Below are positions 1 through 8,726 of a stretch of 64,000 bases of DNA, in pieces. The stretch spans positions 310,001 through 374,000 of the forward strand of contig NZ_OY761443.1 of assembly GCF_963664415.1 (NCBI RefSeq). The letters run 5' to 3'. Position numbers and translations under genes: made by a program. The notes below the pieces were generated by a model. The model saw nothing but the letters and a program-made list of their open reading frames with translations, ran no database searches and was not told where the DNA came from. This DNA comes from an uncultured Desulfobacter sp. (GTDB lineage: Bacteria > Desulfobacterota > Desulfobacteria > Desulfobacterales > Desulfobacteraceae). Position 1 is the first letter of the stretch, and the number at the start of each line of letters is the position of its first letter.

Positions 1-618
1 GTTTCCATACACCACACCAATCTTCATGCGGATCTGGTTTATGAAAATCAAGGTAGTGGCGGTTTTACCAATGGTGGCGGTCAATTTACGAAGGGCCTGG
101 GACATCAGTCTTGCCTGTAGTCCCATGTGGGAGTCGCCCATCTCGCCTTCAATTTCTGATCGGGGCACAAGGGCTGCCACCGAATCCACAATCATAATAT
201 CAACCCCGCCGCTTCTCACCAGCATATCGGCAATCTCAAGGGCCTGTTCACCGTTATCGGGCTGGGAGACCAGCAGTTCGTCACAGTCCACACCCAGCTG
301 CTTGGCATAGGCCACATCCAAGGCGTGTTCAGCATCAATAAACGCGGCAATGCCGCCTTTTCTCTGGGCCTGGGCCACAGCATGAAGCGCAAGGGTTGTT
401 TTACCGGAAGATTCAGGGCCGTAGATCTCAATGACCCGGCCTCTGGGATATCCGCCTACCCCCAGGGCCTTGTCCAAGGCAAGGGAGCCGGACCGAATCA
501 CGGGCACGTCTTGAATTTCCCGTCCGCCCAGCTTCATAATCGAACCTTTACCGAACTGGCGCTCGATTTGGTTCATGGCGGTCTGGACAGCTTTTTCCTT
601 TTCCTTATTTTTTTCCAT
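1..618 (-). CDS. recA: RecA recombinase, N-terminal 206 codons (runs off the left edge)
   Basis: DNA strand-exchange ATPase of homologous recombination and SOS induction. The minus-strand reading starts at ATG 616-618 with a GGAGG ribosome site just upstream and stays open to base 1. Visible family landmarks are [10 protein letters not shown] near the start, the Walker A box GPESSGKTT at about residues 67-75, the IDAEHALD segment, the Walker B stretch [14 protein letters not shown] and the L1-region [12 protein letters not shown]. The C-terminal part lies outside the window. It heads the housekeeping end of the window, 12 bases after the end of pgpA. Identification is secure from the motifs. 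Confidence 0.98.
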   Translation of the reverse strand, partial: MEKNKEKEKAVQTAMNQIERQFGKGSIMKLGGREIQDVPVIRSGSLALDKALGVGGYPRGRVIEIYGPESSGKTTLALHAVAQAQRKGGIAAFIDAEHALDVAYAKQLGVDCDELLVSQPDNGEQALEIADMLVRSGGVDIMIVDSVAALVPRSEIEGEMGDSHMGLQARLMSQALRKLTATIGKTATTLIFINQIRMKIGVVYGN

Positions 619-630
619 CGTGTTTTCCTC

Positions 631-1101
631 CTAAATCAAGCCTGAAAGGTATATTCCTTTTAGCAGGAAAGCAGCCAGCACCCCTGCCATTAAATCATCC
701 AACACAATACCGGCCCCGCCGGAAAAGTTTTTTTCAAACCAGCGGATCGGAAAAGGTTTAAGTATATCAAAACATCTAAAGGCAATAAAGCCCACAAGTA
801 AAGTAAGCAGATTCACAGGCACCAGGGTCATGGTAACACAAAACCCTGCCATCTCATCGATGACCACAGCGCCCGGATCCTTACCGCCAATCAGAATCTC
901 AGCCTCCTGGGAAATCCAGACCGCACAAAGGAGCACACCCACCAAAAACAAGGCGGCAGCGCCAGGCGTACACGTCGTTGCCAGCCAACTCATGATGCCG
1001 ATCAACGGCAGGCCGGCAAGGGTGCCGAATGTCCCGGGGGCAAAGGGTATCCGTCCCAGACCAAACCCTGTGGCAATAAAAAGTATCGCTTTTTCCCCCA
1101 T
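631..1101 (-). CDS. pgpA: Phosphatidylglycerophosphatase A
   Basis: Inner-membrane enzyme that removes phosphate from phosphatidylglycerophosphate to make phosphatidylglycerol. The 156-residue product has the PgpA hallmarks: the N-terminal ATGFGLGRIPFAPGTFGTL motif, the acidic DEMAGF segment near residue 90, and the C-terminal GGAGIVLDDLMAGV motif. Three to four hydrophobic segments are visible. AGGAG lies eight bases before the ATG. It lies 23 bases after the stop of larC and just upstream of recA, so larC, pgpA and recA may share a transcript. Length is normal for the family. Confidence 0.95.
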   Translation of the reverse strand: MGEKAILFIATGFGLGRIPFAPGTFGTLAGLPLIGIMSWLATTCTPGAAALFLVGVLLCAVWISQEAEILIGGKDPGAVVIDEMAGFCVTMTLVPVNLLTLLVGFIAFRCFDILKPFPIRWFEKNFSGGAGIVLDDLMAGVLAAFLLKGIYLSGLI

Positions 1102-1124
1102 CAGGCGGCTCCTTTTCCGATCTA

Positions 1125-2327
1125 TTATGACCGGCCTGTTTGTCCGTCAAGGGGATTTACGTCAGCCAGAATCCGTTCATACACCTGATAAAAGGGCAAA
1201 TTTTGTTCCCGGGCAATGCGTTTACATTCATCGTATTCGGGCATAATCCGGGCCTGACCGTTTGGGCGGATGATCTTCTTGGCGTTTACATAGCCAAGAC
1301 TTGTCTCCACATCTACAGGTTCACGCCGCAAGATCATCCGATCACACACATGATATCGAACGCCGATGCTCGTGGTTTCGGACAGGAGAACTTTAGAAAG
1401 CAGCTGGAGCTGCGGCTTGTGGCAAATCACTTCAATGCGGGTGGCGGGCCGGTTCTTTTTCATGAATGCCGGTGTAAAACTGACATCAAGCGCGCCTTGT
1501 TCCATGAGGCGGTCCATGACAAAGCCAAGGCCCTCCGGGCTCATGTCATCCACATTGGTATAAAGGACATAAACCTGATCGGACAGGATGTTCTCCCCAT
1601 AACCTTTTACTCCAGCAGGGGTGCCCAGCACCAGGCGCAGAAGATTCGGCACAGATGCCCCTGTATCACGTTTGCCGGCACCATAGCCTACTTTTTCAAT
1701 CTGCATGTCCGGCATGCCGCCAAACTGCGGGGCCAGCGTTGCCACAAGGGATGCACCCGTAGGCGTAACGATTTCGGTTTTAGCATCAGATCCTGTCACT
1801 TCAAGGCCCTTAAGAATGGCAACAGTCGCCGGAACAGGCACCGGAATGGTGCCGTGGGCGCACTTAATTGTCCCTGACCCCAGAGGGATCGGCGTTGCGA
1901 CAACCTGATCCACACCTAAATAATCCAAGGCCAGAAAACTGCCGATAATATCAACCAGGCTGTCAATGCCGCCAATCTCATGGAAGTGGACGGTTTCAAT
2001 ATCCTTTCCGTGGATACGGGCTTCAGCCTGGGCAATGAGTTTAAATGCTGTCAGGGCATTGTTCCGGACATTGTCCGGCAGATCTGCAGATTCGATGATC
2101 TCCCGGATATGGGTGTAATGACGATGCGTGACATGGTCGGTCACATCCACATGAAGATTAACCGCCCGCAAATGGCTCCTGAACACAATTTCAGTGCGCA
2201 GATCAAACCCGTCTAAGACAGTTGATAATTTGCCTTTAAGCCACTCCACAGGCACACCAAGATCCACCAGCGCCCCTAAAAACATATCCCCTGCAATGCC
2301 TGCCATCATATCAAGATAAAGAATCAT
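1125..2327 (-). CDS. larC: LarC-type nickel insertion protein (NPN cofactor cyclometallase)
   Basis: LarC inserts nickel into pyridinium-3,5-bisthiocarboxylic acid mononucleotide, the cofactor of lactate racemase and related enzymes. The 400-residue product opens with the diagnostic LYLDMMAGIAGDMFLGAL segment and carries the HFHEIGGIDSLVDIIG and PTGASLVATL motifs of the family. In some lactobacilli larC is split by a frameshift; here it is one reading frame. Its start overlaps the stop of the upstream peptidase gene by four bases (ATGA), which suggests translational coupling. No larA, larB or larE is in the window, so the client enzyme is unknown. Confidence 0.92.
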   Translation of the reverse strand: MILYLDMMAGIAGDMFLGALVDLGVPVEWLKGKLSTVLDGFDLRTEIVFRSHLRAVNLHVDVTDHVTHRHYTHIREIIESADLPDNVRNNALTAFKLIAQAEARIHGKDIETVHFHEIGGIDSLVDIIGSFLALDYLGVDQVVATPIPLGSGTIKCAHGTIPVPVPATVAILKGLEVTGSDAKTEIVTPTGASLVATLAPQFGGMPDMQIEKVGYGAGKRDTGASVPNLLRLVLGTPAGVKGYGENILSDQVYVLYTNVDDMSPEGLGFVMDRLMEQGALDVSFTPAFMKKNRPATRIEVICHKPQLQLLSKVLLSETTSIGVRYHVCDRMILRREPVDVETSLGYVNAKKIIRPNGQARIMPEYDECKRIAREQNLPFYQVYERILADVNPLDGQTGRS

Positions 2328-3469
2328 ATTGCCGCCTCTCCTGTTGCATGGATTTGAAGAATTTCAAGAACCAATTGGGCACAGCTGACCATATCCTTAA
2401 GTGCAATGGATTCCTTAAGGGTATGTACATCCGTCATGCCTGTGCCGATGACACCGGCTGCAATGCCTTTGCCGAAAAAAACATTGGCATCCGCCGCACC
2501 GCCGCTCGTTTTACAAGCCATGTCCCGACCCAGGTTTGCCGCGGCTTTCTGGGCAAGTCTGATCACCACGTGATCTTCGGGGATACGGGTATTGGGAAAG
2601 TCATTTTTCACAATCATTTCCACCCGGGGGACCGTGTCCCCTTCTGCCTGAAGTTCGGCCATGGTATTTTCAAAGGTAGAGACAATGGTATGTGTGACCT
2701 GATCCAGTTTTGCAGGATCATGGGACCGGGCTTCGCCGTGAATTTCCACATATTCGGGTATGATATTGGTGGCTGCCCCGCCGGAAATGATTCCCAAGTT
2801 ACAGGTGGTCTCCTCGTCAAGCCGCCCCAGTTCAAGCTTGGCAATAGCACAGGACGCCGCATAAATGGCAGAGACCCCGTTTTCCGGCGTACCGCCGGCA
2901 TGGGCTGCCCGGCCGTAAATTTTTGCACTGATCTTGTTGGCCGCAGGTGCCCGGTTCACTATGCCCTCGGTATCCACAGCGTCCAGAATGTATCCGAATT
3001 TTGATTTCATCAAGGAGAAGTCAAGGTTCTTGGCACCTAAAAGCCCCTGCTCTTCACCGACCGTCATGACCACCTCAACAGGTGGGCACGCCAGGTTATT
3101 TTCTTTGATTATCTGCATAACCTCAAGGATAATGGCGAGGGCGGATTTATCATCAGACCCCAGGATCGTGCTCCCGTCACTTCTAAACACACCGTCCTCA
3201 AATATGACCTTAACCCCTTTACCCGGCACCACCGTGTCCATATGTCCGGAAAGCATCACCGGCGCAACATCCGTATTTCCTTTAAATGTGGCCACAAGGT
3301 TACCGCAGTCACCGTTGACCTTGGCACCGGCGTCATCAAACACCACAGTTGCCCCAAGGCCAATCAGCTCCTTTTCAAGAACCTTTGCAATCAAAGCCTC
3401 GCTACCGGATTCGGAATCTATCTGGACAAGTGCCGAAAACCGCTGCCCAAGGCGTTCTTCATCAATCAT
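2324..3469 (-). CDS. M20-family metallopeptidase, peptidase T-like
   Basis: Predicted cytoplasmic di-zinc aminopeptidase of the PepT-like branch of M20. Putative metal ligands and catalytic residues appear in order: SGHMDTV, LGSDDKSALA, VGEEQGLLGA, ILDAVDTEG and the late DVHTLKESI histidine. The lid (dimerisation) domain lies in the middle third. I chose ATG 3467-3469 because AAGGA sits at the proper distance; an upstream ATG at 3505 is in frame but lacks a good site. The gene overlaps larC by four bases. Substrate cannot be read from the sequence. Confidence 0.88.
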   Translation of the reverse strand: MIDEERLGQRFSALVQIDSESGSEALIAKVLEKELIGLGATVVFDDAGAKVNGDCGNLVATFKGNTDVAPVMLSGHMDTVVPGKGVKVIFEDGVFRSDGSTILGSDDKSALAIILEVMQIIKENNLACPPVEVVMTVGEEQGLLGAKNLDFSLMKSKFGYILDAVDTEGIVNRAPAANKISAKIYGRAAHAGGTPENGVSAIYAASCAIAKLELGRLDEETTCNLGIISGGAATNIIPEYVEIHGEARSHDPAKLDQVTHTIVSTFENTMAELQAEGDTVPRVEMIVKNDFPNTRIPEDHVVIRLAQKAAANLGRDMACKTSGGAADANVFFGKGIAAGVIGTGMTDVHTLKESIALKDMVSCAQLVLEILQIHATGEAAI

Positions 3470-3681
3470 ATCCCATCCTTTACACATTAAATCCACCAGG
3501 ACCATTTAAACAAGTGGGATAATATACTAGAAATTATCAAGGAATGCCAGTCCCTGTTAACAAGGATACACAGGGCAATTACCATGTAAGTTATTTGCCG
3601 TTTGGAATTAAGATAAGCCACTGAAGATGTAGATGATTGTTAACAGAAAGGAAGAAGGGGTGTAGAATGAATCAGCAGTTT

Positions 3682-4338
3682 TTAAACTTCGCCAACCACT
3701 TGTGTCACCATTTTTTCAAGGGCCTGATACGGTTTTGCGCCCACAAGCCTCTGATCTCTCATCAAAAAGGTGGGGGCAGCCACAAGTTCAAGTTCCCGGG
3801 CCTTTGCCCAGTCCCGATCCACAGCATCAGCATAGGATCTTGAATCAATGATTTTTTCTGCCTGGGCCACATCCAGACCTGCTGACGCGACTAAATTCAG
3901 GATCACCGCTTTGTCCGCCAAATTTTGATTATCCACAAAATATGCTTTAAACGCAGCATCATGAAACTGTTGGACCCGTCCGCACGCCTGGGCCCAAAGG
4001 CCAATCTCCTGGGCCAGACGGGAATTATAAATCATCGACCCGTCCCCGAAGGGCAGATCAAAGCTTTGTGCCGTGGCTTTAAGATTGGCGTTTACCTGTT
4101 CCGGGGTAACCAGCAAGCCTTTTTCCTCTAACAGCCGAGCTATGGGCAATCCTTGTTCAGGTATATCCGGTTGCAGCGGATAGGCACGCCATTTTATCTC
4201 GATATCGTATGTCTTTCTTAATTTTTCAATACTCCCGGTACTGAAGTAACACCAGGGTCAGATATAGTCTGAAAAAATTTCAAGCTTTGGTATCATAGGC
4301 TTAGCGCCTGAATCCCCACCAATTTTTACTTCCATCAT
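3682..4338 (-). CDS. DsbA/FrnE-family thiol oxidoreductase, probable selenoprotein (UPWC active site)
   Basis: Reading from ATG 4336-4338 gives a DsbA-fold protein of 218 residues if the in-frame TGA at 4258-4260 (codon 27) is read as selenocysteine. The segment is EIFSDYI-U-PWCYFSTGSIEK. FrnE-like proteins have CPWC at this exact spot, so the TGA replaces the first redox cysteine and C30 is the resolving cysteine. The following IKWRAYPLQPDIPEQG and the cis-proline segment VAAPTFLM (late in the protein) fit the family, and the frame is otherwise open. A conventional caller would start at an internal ATG (4149) and lose the active site. AGG lies upstream of the tandem ATGATG start. Alternative: a nonsense mutation. 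No selA/B/C/D is in the window. Confidence 0.8.
4234..4257 (-). promoter_or_regulatory. Candidate bacterial SECIS hairpin just after the UGA codon
   Basis: Directly after the TGA the transcript can fold as CCC, bulged U, GGU(G), a loop of about nine to eleven bases beginning G-U, then (U)ACC and GGG. A bulged U and an early G-U in the apical loop are known features of bacterial SECIS elements. The loop is closer to the UGA than the usual distance, so this is suggestive only; folding software would be needed. Confidence 0.45.
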
Positions 4339-4367
4339 TTACCTATTTTTATAAAATTGAGATACGC

Positions 4368-5024
4368 TTACCCGCCGATGGAAGCGATAAATTCCGTTAA
4401 CGGACTGATAAACTGGTTATTCACTTGAAAAAATTCAACCCCTATGGAAAGAGTGGCATCTTCTCTTCTAATATTCCGGATAGATGCCATGGCACTAAGT
4501 TCATTTGACACCCCTGGCAGCAGACAATAAATTTTGAGGGTATCATTCTCTTTGAATGCCACCTTACTTTTCCTTGTTTCCTGGAACCTGAAACAGCATC
4601 CGTGCCTGCTGACATCAAAAACCACGACCTGGAGCGCGTGACTTTTAAATTCCACCCGGCCTGGGATTGCCACATTGTTTCTTCTAACAACCCTGAGGTC
4701 CTGATTCTGAACAATTTTTGGATATTCAATGGCTATGGCCCGAATGGGCCGGGTTATAATTTCAATAATTGCAGCCTGAAACGCGTAAAGGGAACCGTTA
4801 TACAGGTATTTTACAATCATTTTGTTGCCGGGGTACAATTTGGTCTGAACCGTTTTGTATTTTTGGGGTAACGTGATAATGACGTATTCATCATCAAGCA
4901 GTCCTACAAATATGCTGGAAACATTGAAGCTTACGCCTTCTATGGTCAGATAAACTTTCGTACCTATATCAATATTCAAAGCTTGGGGTTTCTTAAGATT
5001 TAAAAAAGCTTCTTCGCCTTCCAT
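4368..5024 (-). CDS. PilZ-domain protein (YcgR-like c-di-GMP receptor)
   Basis: Predicted cytoplasmic receptor for cyclic di-GMP. The N-terminal half is a YcgR-N-like beta domain (about residues 15-105). The C-terminal PilZ domain shows the arginine-rich RVVRR motif followed by the D-x-S-x-x-G motif as FDVSRHGCCF. Such proteins often control motility or polysaccharide production, and the large polysaccharide locus starts nearby, but a direct link is inference. ATG 5022-5024 is preferred because AAAGGA lies eight bases upstream; an upstream in-frame start at 5078 is possible. Confidence 0.85.
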   Translation of the reverse strand: MEGEEAFLNLKKPQALNIDIGTKVYLTIEGVSFNVSSIFVGLLDDEYVIITLPQKYKTVQTKLYPGNKMIVKYLYNGSLYAFQAAIIEIITRPIRAIAIEYPKIVQNQDLRVVRRNNVAIPGRVEFKSHALQVVVFDVSRHGCCFRFQETRKSKVAFKENDTLKIYCLLPGVSNELSAMASIRNIRREDATLSIGVEFFQVNNQFISPLTEFIASIGG

Positions 5025-5223
5025 ATATTTTCCTTTCAGGAACCCAATGATACGTTTTTGCGGTTGATTCACATACAATTTTGATCTGAATAGAATATAT
5101 TTTAGTCTGATTCAATGCTGTTTTGTCAAGTCAAATCCTCTGGGGACAATAAATCTCGGTATATATGAATCAATCGCAAAGATTGATTCAAGGATATCTT
5201 CGATAAAGGGTCGAGGGTCCCTT

Positions 5224-5514
5224 TTAGACATAGAGAATTTCTTTTAGAATATATTTTTTTGTAATGGGTTTGAGAGAACTTTCGATACCTAAATCTACTT
5301 TTCTACCCAATCCTTTTTCCAGCTCTCTTTTGAGACCGAAAAAGCTCCTGAATTTGTTGAAAGATTCTATTTCAACAGCGATATCAATATCGCTGTCATT
5401 TGATTCATTGCCCCTTGCGTAGCTTCCGAACAACCCGATTCGGGTTACACCATATTGAATCTTGAATTCATCCTTATAGGAACTTAAAAAGGCTAAGATA
5501 TCTTTTTTATTCAT
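5224..5514 (-). CDS. MNT-type nucleotidyltransferase (MntA-like antitoxin)
   Basis: Small minimal nucleotidyltransferase of 96 residues. The catalytic signature GSYARGNESNDSDIDI is intact, with the two aspartates of the D-x-D pair. Proteins of this kind are antitoxins that AMPylate a partner HEPN toxin (HepT). The start is ATG 5512-5514 with a GGGTGG stretch upstream. No complete HEPN partner is present; a possible C-terminal scrap of one lies directly upstream (5562-5654). It may therefore be an orphan antitoxin left after loss of its toxin. Confidence 0.8.
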   Translation of the reverse strand: MNKKDILAFLSSYKDEFKIQYGVTRIGLFGSYARGNESNDSDIDIAVEIESFNKFRSFFGLKRELEKGLGRKVDLGIESSLKPITKKYILKEILYV

Positions 5515-5561
5515 AATGCCACCCATTATCCTGTAATTTTGATATTCAACCCCTATTTTAA

Positions 5562-5654
5562 TCAATCAAGAGACCGCAATATATTTTCTATATCATACTG
5601 TATTCCGTCTATTTCCGGCAAATTCTTTCTTAATGCCAAAGGAAATAGAAGCAA
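5562..5654 (-). pseudogene. Possible C-terminal remnant of a HEPN (DUF86) toxin
   Basis: An open minus-strand stretch ends in LRKNLPEIDGIQYDIENIL and a stop, directly before the MNT gene. The RKNLPEI wording resembles the end of HepT/DUF86 proteins, and gene order would fit a HEPN-MNT pair. It has no start and is only about 30 codons, so the call is weak. Confidence 0.3.
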
Positions 5655-5677
5655 TTACTTTAACGGGCCGGAGTTTA

Positions 5678-6967
5678 TCATTTTAAAATATCAATAGTCC
5701 ATGTATGATCCACAATGACCGGGGCTATATCAGATATCTGCGATGTCCCGAAAAAATCACCGTCTATCACATCAAAATAGAGCCCCTTCGCACCAGGCAG
5801 ATAATCGGATTCCACCCCGTCCACAATCATTGTGAACCCAAAGGTATAACTTCCCCGGGTCAAAGCCAGGCGGGGTATTCTGCAATCCAGATAACCTTTG
5901 GGGCAAAGCATGGCCGGAAGGTCAAGCCCGCTTTCAAGGGTACGATTTCTAAAAAGGATCCGACCACTCCGATCACTGACCGTAAAAGAAAAATCAATGG
6001 ATTTCACCTTGTGGATCCTGGCTTTGTACCCAAACCGAAAAACGTATTCCCTGCCTGAAACAAGCGTATTCACCGGCTGATGTTCGTGGTCCAAAACACA
6101 GAAAGAGTGAATCCGGATCACGCCTGTGCCCCGACTGTCTTCCCATTGTTCAATGGACAGGGCTTTTTTATCATTCCCGCCAAAGGAATTTAAGTAACCC
6201 TGGATCATCCGGGCAGGATCACCTTCCATTATCTTTTCGCCTTTATCCAAAACAAGCACACGGGTACATAAATTCTCTATGGCTGCCATGGAATGACTTA
6301 CCATGATAATGGTTCGGCCTTCTTTGCCCACATCCTTCATCTTGCCAAGGCATTTTTTCCGGAACGACGCATCTCCCACCGCAAGGACCTCATCCACCAG
6401 CAAAATATCCGGCTCAAGATGGGCTGCCACAGCAAAGGCCAGCCGAAGATACATACCACTGGAATACCTTTTAGCAGGCGTATCCAAAAATTTTTCAACT
6501 TCCGAGAACCAGACAATTTCATCAAACTTGCGCCGGATTTCAGCCCGGTTCATCCCCAGGATAGCCCCATTCAAATAAATGTTTTCCCGCCCGGTAAGTT
6601 CCGGATGAAATCCCGTCCCCACTTCAAGCAGACTTGACACCCGTCCATTGATTGTCACCTGTCCCGTTGTGGGCCAGGTAATCCGGCTCAATATCTTTAA
6701 AAGTGTAGACTTTCCGGCCCCGTTTCTGCCGATCAAACCTAACCGTTCACCCTGGGCCACTTTAAAGGACAGGTTCTTTAAAGCCCAGAAGCTTTCAGGC
6801 GTTTGGGGCACGATCTTCTTTTGTTCCAAAGAAGCAGAAGTCAAAGATCCCCGCAGACGGCCTGCAAGAGCCGTAAAACACTCCTTTAGCGAAGCATTGG
6901 CAAAAAGACCGCCATGGTGAAGCCGGTATTGCTTGCCCAAATTATCAGCTTCAATAATGCTTGACAT
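5678..6967 (-). CDS. wzt: Polysaccharide ABC exporter ATP-binding protein, Wzt type with C-terminal domain
   Basis: ATPase half of an O-antigen/capsule-type ABC exporter. Walker A is GRNGAGKST near residue 80, the signature is YSSGMYLRLAFA near 170, and Walker B is ILLVDEV near 190. Beyond about residue 260 there is an extra beta-rich domain (VLDHEHQPVNTLVSGREYVF onward) like the carbohydrate-binding Wzt C-domain, which in characterised systems reads the finished non-reducing end of the glycan. Its permease partner Wzm is at 12517-13353, separated by an esterase, an acyltransferase and an IS66 copy. The 429-residue length fits. Confidence 0.93.
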   Translation of the reverse strand: MSSIIEADNLGKQYRLHHGGLFANASLKECFTALAGRLRGSLTSASLEQKKIVPQTPESFWALKNLSFKVAQGERLGLIGRNGAGKSTLLKILSRITWPTTGQVTINGRVSSLLEVGTGFHPELTGRENIYLNGAILGMNRAEIRRKFDEIVWFSEVEKFLDTPAKRYSSGMYLRLAFAVAAHLEPDILLVDEVLAVGDASFRKKCLGKMKDVGKEGRTIIMVSHSMAAIENLCTRVLVLDKGEKIMEGDPARMIQGYLNSFGGNDKKALSIEQWEDSRGTGVIRIHSFCVLDHEHQPVNTLVSGREYVFRFGYKARIHKVKSIDFSFTVSDRSGRILFRNRTLESGLDLPAMLCPKGYLDCRIPRLALTRGSYTFGFTMIVDGVESDYLPGAKGLYFDVIDGDFFGTSQISDIAPVIVDHTWTIDILK

Positions 6968-7360
6968 GGCCCCTAATTAAATCCTCCATTGTAAATCGCA
7001 ATGATTCCTCCAAGTACTTGCAAAACACCTTTTATTAGCAGTCCTTATAACGGCCATGGGCATCCCTTGGTCGATCTACACCCACACTGAAATCACAACA
7101 AAACTTAAAAACTCTGTATGGATTAAACAGACTTTCTTATATAATAGTTATGGGGGTTGTACTCAAACACATATTGATATATTTTATTTCTCAAGCTGAG
7201 CAATTGACTAAATGAGATATGACTCAGAACATCGAAGTGCTCAGCTTCTCTTTCTAAAAACTTAATTATCAAACAGAAGACAAATGGATTCAGATACTTC
7301 GATATCAAAAAGTTCACAACATGGACCCACATTAGATAAACTATAAAAGGAGCAACGAAC
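6968..7360. other. Divergent intergenic region between wzt and the esterase gene
   Basis: AT-rich stretch of about 390 bases between the divergent starts of wzt and the esterase. It must hold the promoter of the plus-strand esterase; I could not pick out convincing -35/-10 boxes. A minus-strand open frame (7123-7461) crosses it but overlaps the esterase start and resembles nothing I recognise. Confidence 0.5.
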
Positions 7361-8626
7361 ATGTTTAAACATATATTGATCTGGACAGTTGCGACAATTT
7401 TATTGATCACGGGAGCGTATGCGGACCCATTAACGCTGGAGTGGGTGACAAGCAAAGACATGGTGTCCTATAAGGTGGGAGACGCTATTACGTTCAAAAT
7501 TCGGCTTCAAAAAGATGGGGCCATAGTCGTCGGGAAAAAAATGAAGTGGAAACGCTCAGGTAGTGATCAACTAACCGCCTCCGGTGAAGGCGTTAGTGAA
7601 AAAATGCCTCTGACCATTGAAACATCCATGGCTATGCCCGGTTTCGTTCGCATCGAAGTCTGGGTTTATAACAAGGATGGAAAACCGGAGAAGTATACAA
7701 AAGGCTATTACAAAGGTCGGCCTCTAAAATTTGAAGGGGGCGTGGGAGTTCAACCGGAAAAATTAAAAGGCTATCCGTCCCCTAAGGATTTCGATGCCTT
7801 CTGGCAAAAACAAAGAGCACGTCTGGAATCAGTCCCGGTAAAGGCGAAGCTGATACCAATCAAAGATGCTAAAGTGGATTTTGTTCTTTACGATGTTTCC
7901 ATTGACTGTGCTGGGCCCAAGCCGGTGCGAGGCTATCTTTCAATACCGGAAAAAGCGAAAGAAAAGTCGCTCAAAGCCCAGGTTTTATTCCACGGTTATG
8001 GTGTCACCGGTGCGTCCAAGCGATACGCCAAGGGAAAGATTACACTCGACATCAACCCCCATGGCATCGAAAACGGGCGGGAAACCGCGTACTACGAAAG
8101 GCTAAAAAAAGGTGAACTCAAAGGTTATGGTTTCAATAGTACTGAGAATGCCTTGCCTGAAACATGCTACTTCAACGGTATGATACTGCGTGTAATGCGT
8201 GCCTTAGATTACATTAAGACACGCCCTGAATGGAATGGGAAGGATCTAATTGTTTCCGGAGGGAGCCAGGGTGGGCTACAATCAATCGCAGCTGCGGCAC
8301 TAGATCCAGACGTAACCAACTGCCATGCATTCAAGCCTTGGTGCTGTGACGTGGGCGGCATCAAGTTAGGAAGAATCCGCGGTTGGCGACCTGATTTTGA
8401 GCCTGGCTTAGCTTACTACGACACTGCAAGCATGGGCAAACGCATCACCTGCGAGACCTTCATCAGCGCTGGCATGGGTGATTACGTGTGTCCTCCTTCG
8501 GGCATTGCTGTTCTCTATAACAACATCAAGGGCAACAAAACAATCCAATACATCCAAGGAGCAACGCACGGATACACACCACCACACCCGGTTAAACAGG
8601 TGATCTCAACAAAAAAAAATATATGA
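7361..8626 (+). CDS. Secreted acetyl-xylan-esterase-like alpha/beta hydrolase (CE7/AXE1 type)
   Basis: Predicted exported carbohydrate esterase. A signal peptide covers about residues 1-21 (ends AYA). An N-terminal beta domain is followed by the AXE1 hydrolase fold with KGYPSPKDFDAFW, the RGYLSIP and FHGYG strands, the nucleophile elbow GGSQGG, the acid in GDYVCPPS and the histidine in GATHGYTPP. It is the only plus-strand gene inside the polysaccharide locus, with AAGGAG before the ATG. It could remove acetyl groups placed by the neighbouring acyltransferase. The last codons are odd: the frame ends just after a run of nine A; with eight A it would continue as KKIYEVAAKRFGEFG to a stop at 8658-8660. 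Confidence 0.82.
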   Translation: MFKHILIWTVATILLITGAYADPLTLEWVTSKDMVSYKVGDAITFKIRLQKDGAIVVGKKMKWKRSGSDQLTASGEGVSEKMPLTIETSMAMPGFVRIEVWVYNKDGKPEKYTKGYYKGRPLKFEGGVGVQPEKLKGYPSPKDFDAFWQKQRARLESVPVKAKLIPIKDAKVDFVLYDVSIDCAGPKPVRGYLSIPEKAKEKSLKAQVLFHGYGVTGASKRYAKGKITLDINPHGIENGRETAYYERLKKGELKGYGFNSTENALPETCYFNGMILRVMRALDYIKTRPEWNGKDLIVSGGSQGGLQSIAAAALDPDVTNCHAFKPWCCDVGGIKLGRIRGWRPDFEPGLAYYDTASMGKRITCETFISAGMGDYVCPPSGIAVLYNNIKGNKTIQYIQGATHGYTPPHPVKQVISTKKNI

Positions 8627-8726
8627 AGTTGCGGCCAAGCGTTTTGGGGAGTTCGGATAACGTTAAATGGTGCTTAACAATTACAACGCTTACGTGAACT
8701 ATAGCTGGCTCCCGCTTCCCAAGATA

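Noticed and set aside
1140..1877. Long plus-strand open frame opposite larC
   Set aside because: Antisense shadow of a clear larC gene, no motif.
5100..5223. Possible terminator or regulatory RNA between PilZ and MNT genes
   Set aside because: A few short inverted bases only (AATCAATC/GATTGATT); not enough for a call.
7123..7461. Minus-strand open frame of about 112 codons before the esterase
   Set aside because: Overlaps the esterase start and signal peptide region, has no recognisable motif and no convincing ribosome site; likely chance in AT-rich DNA.
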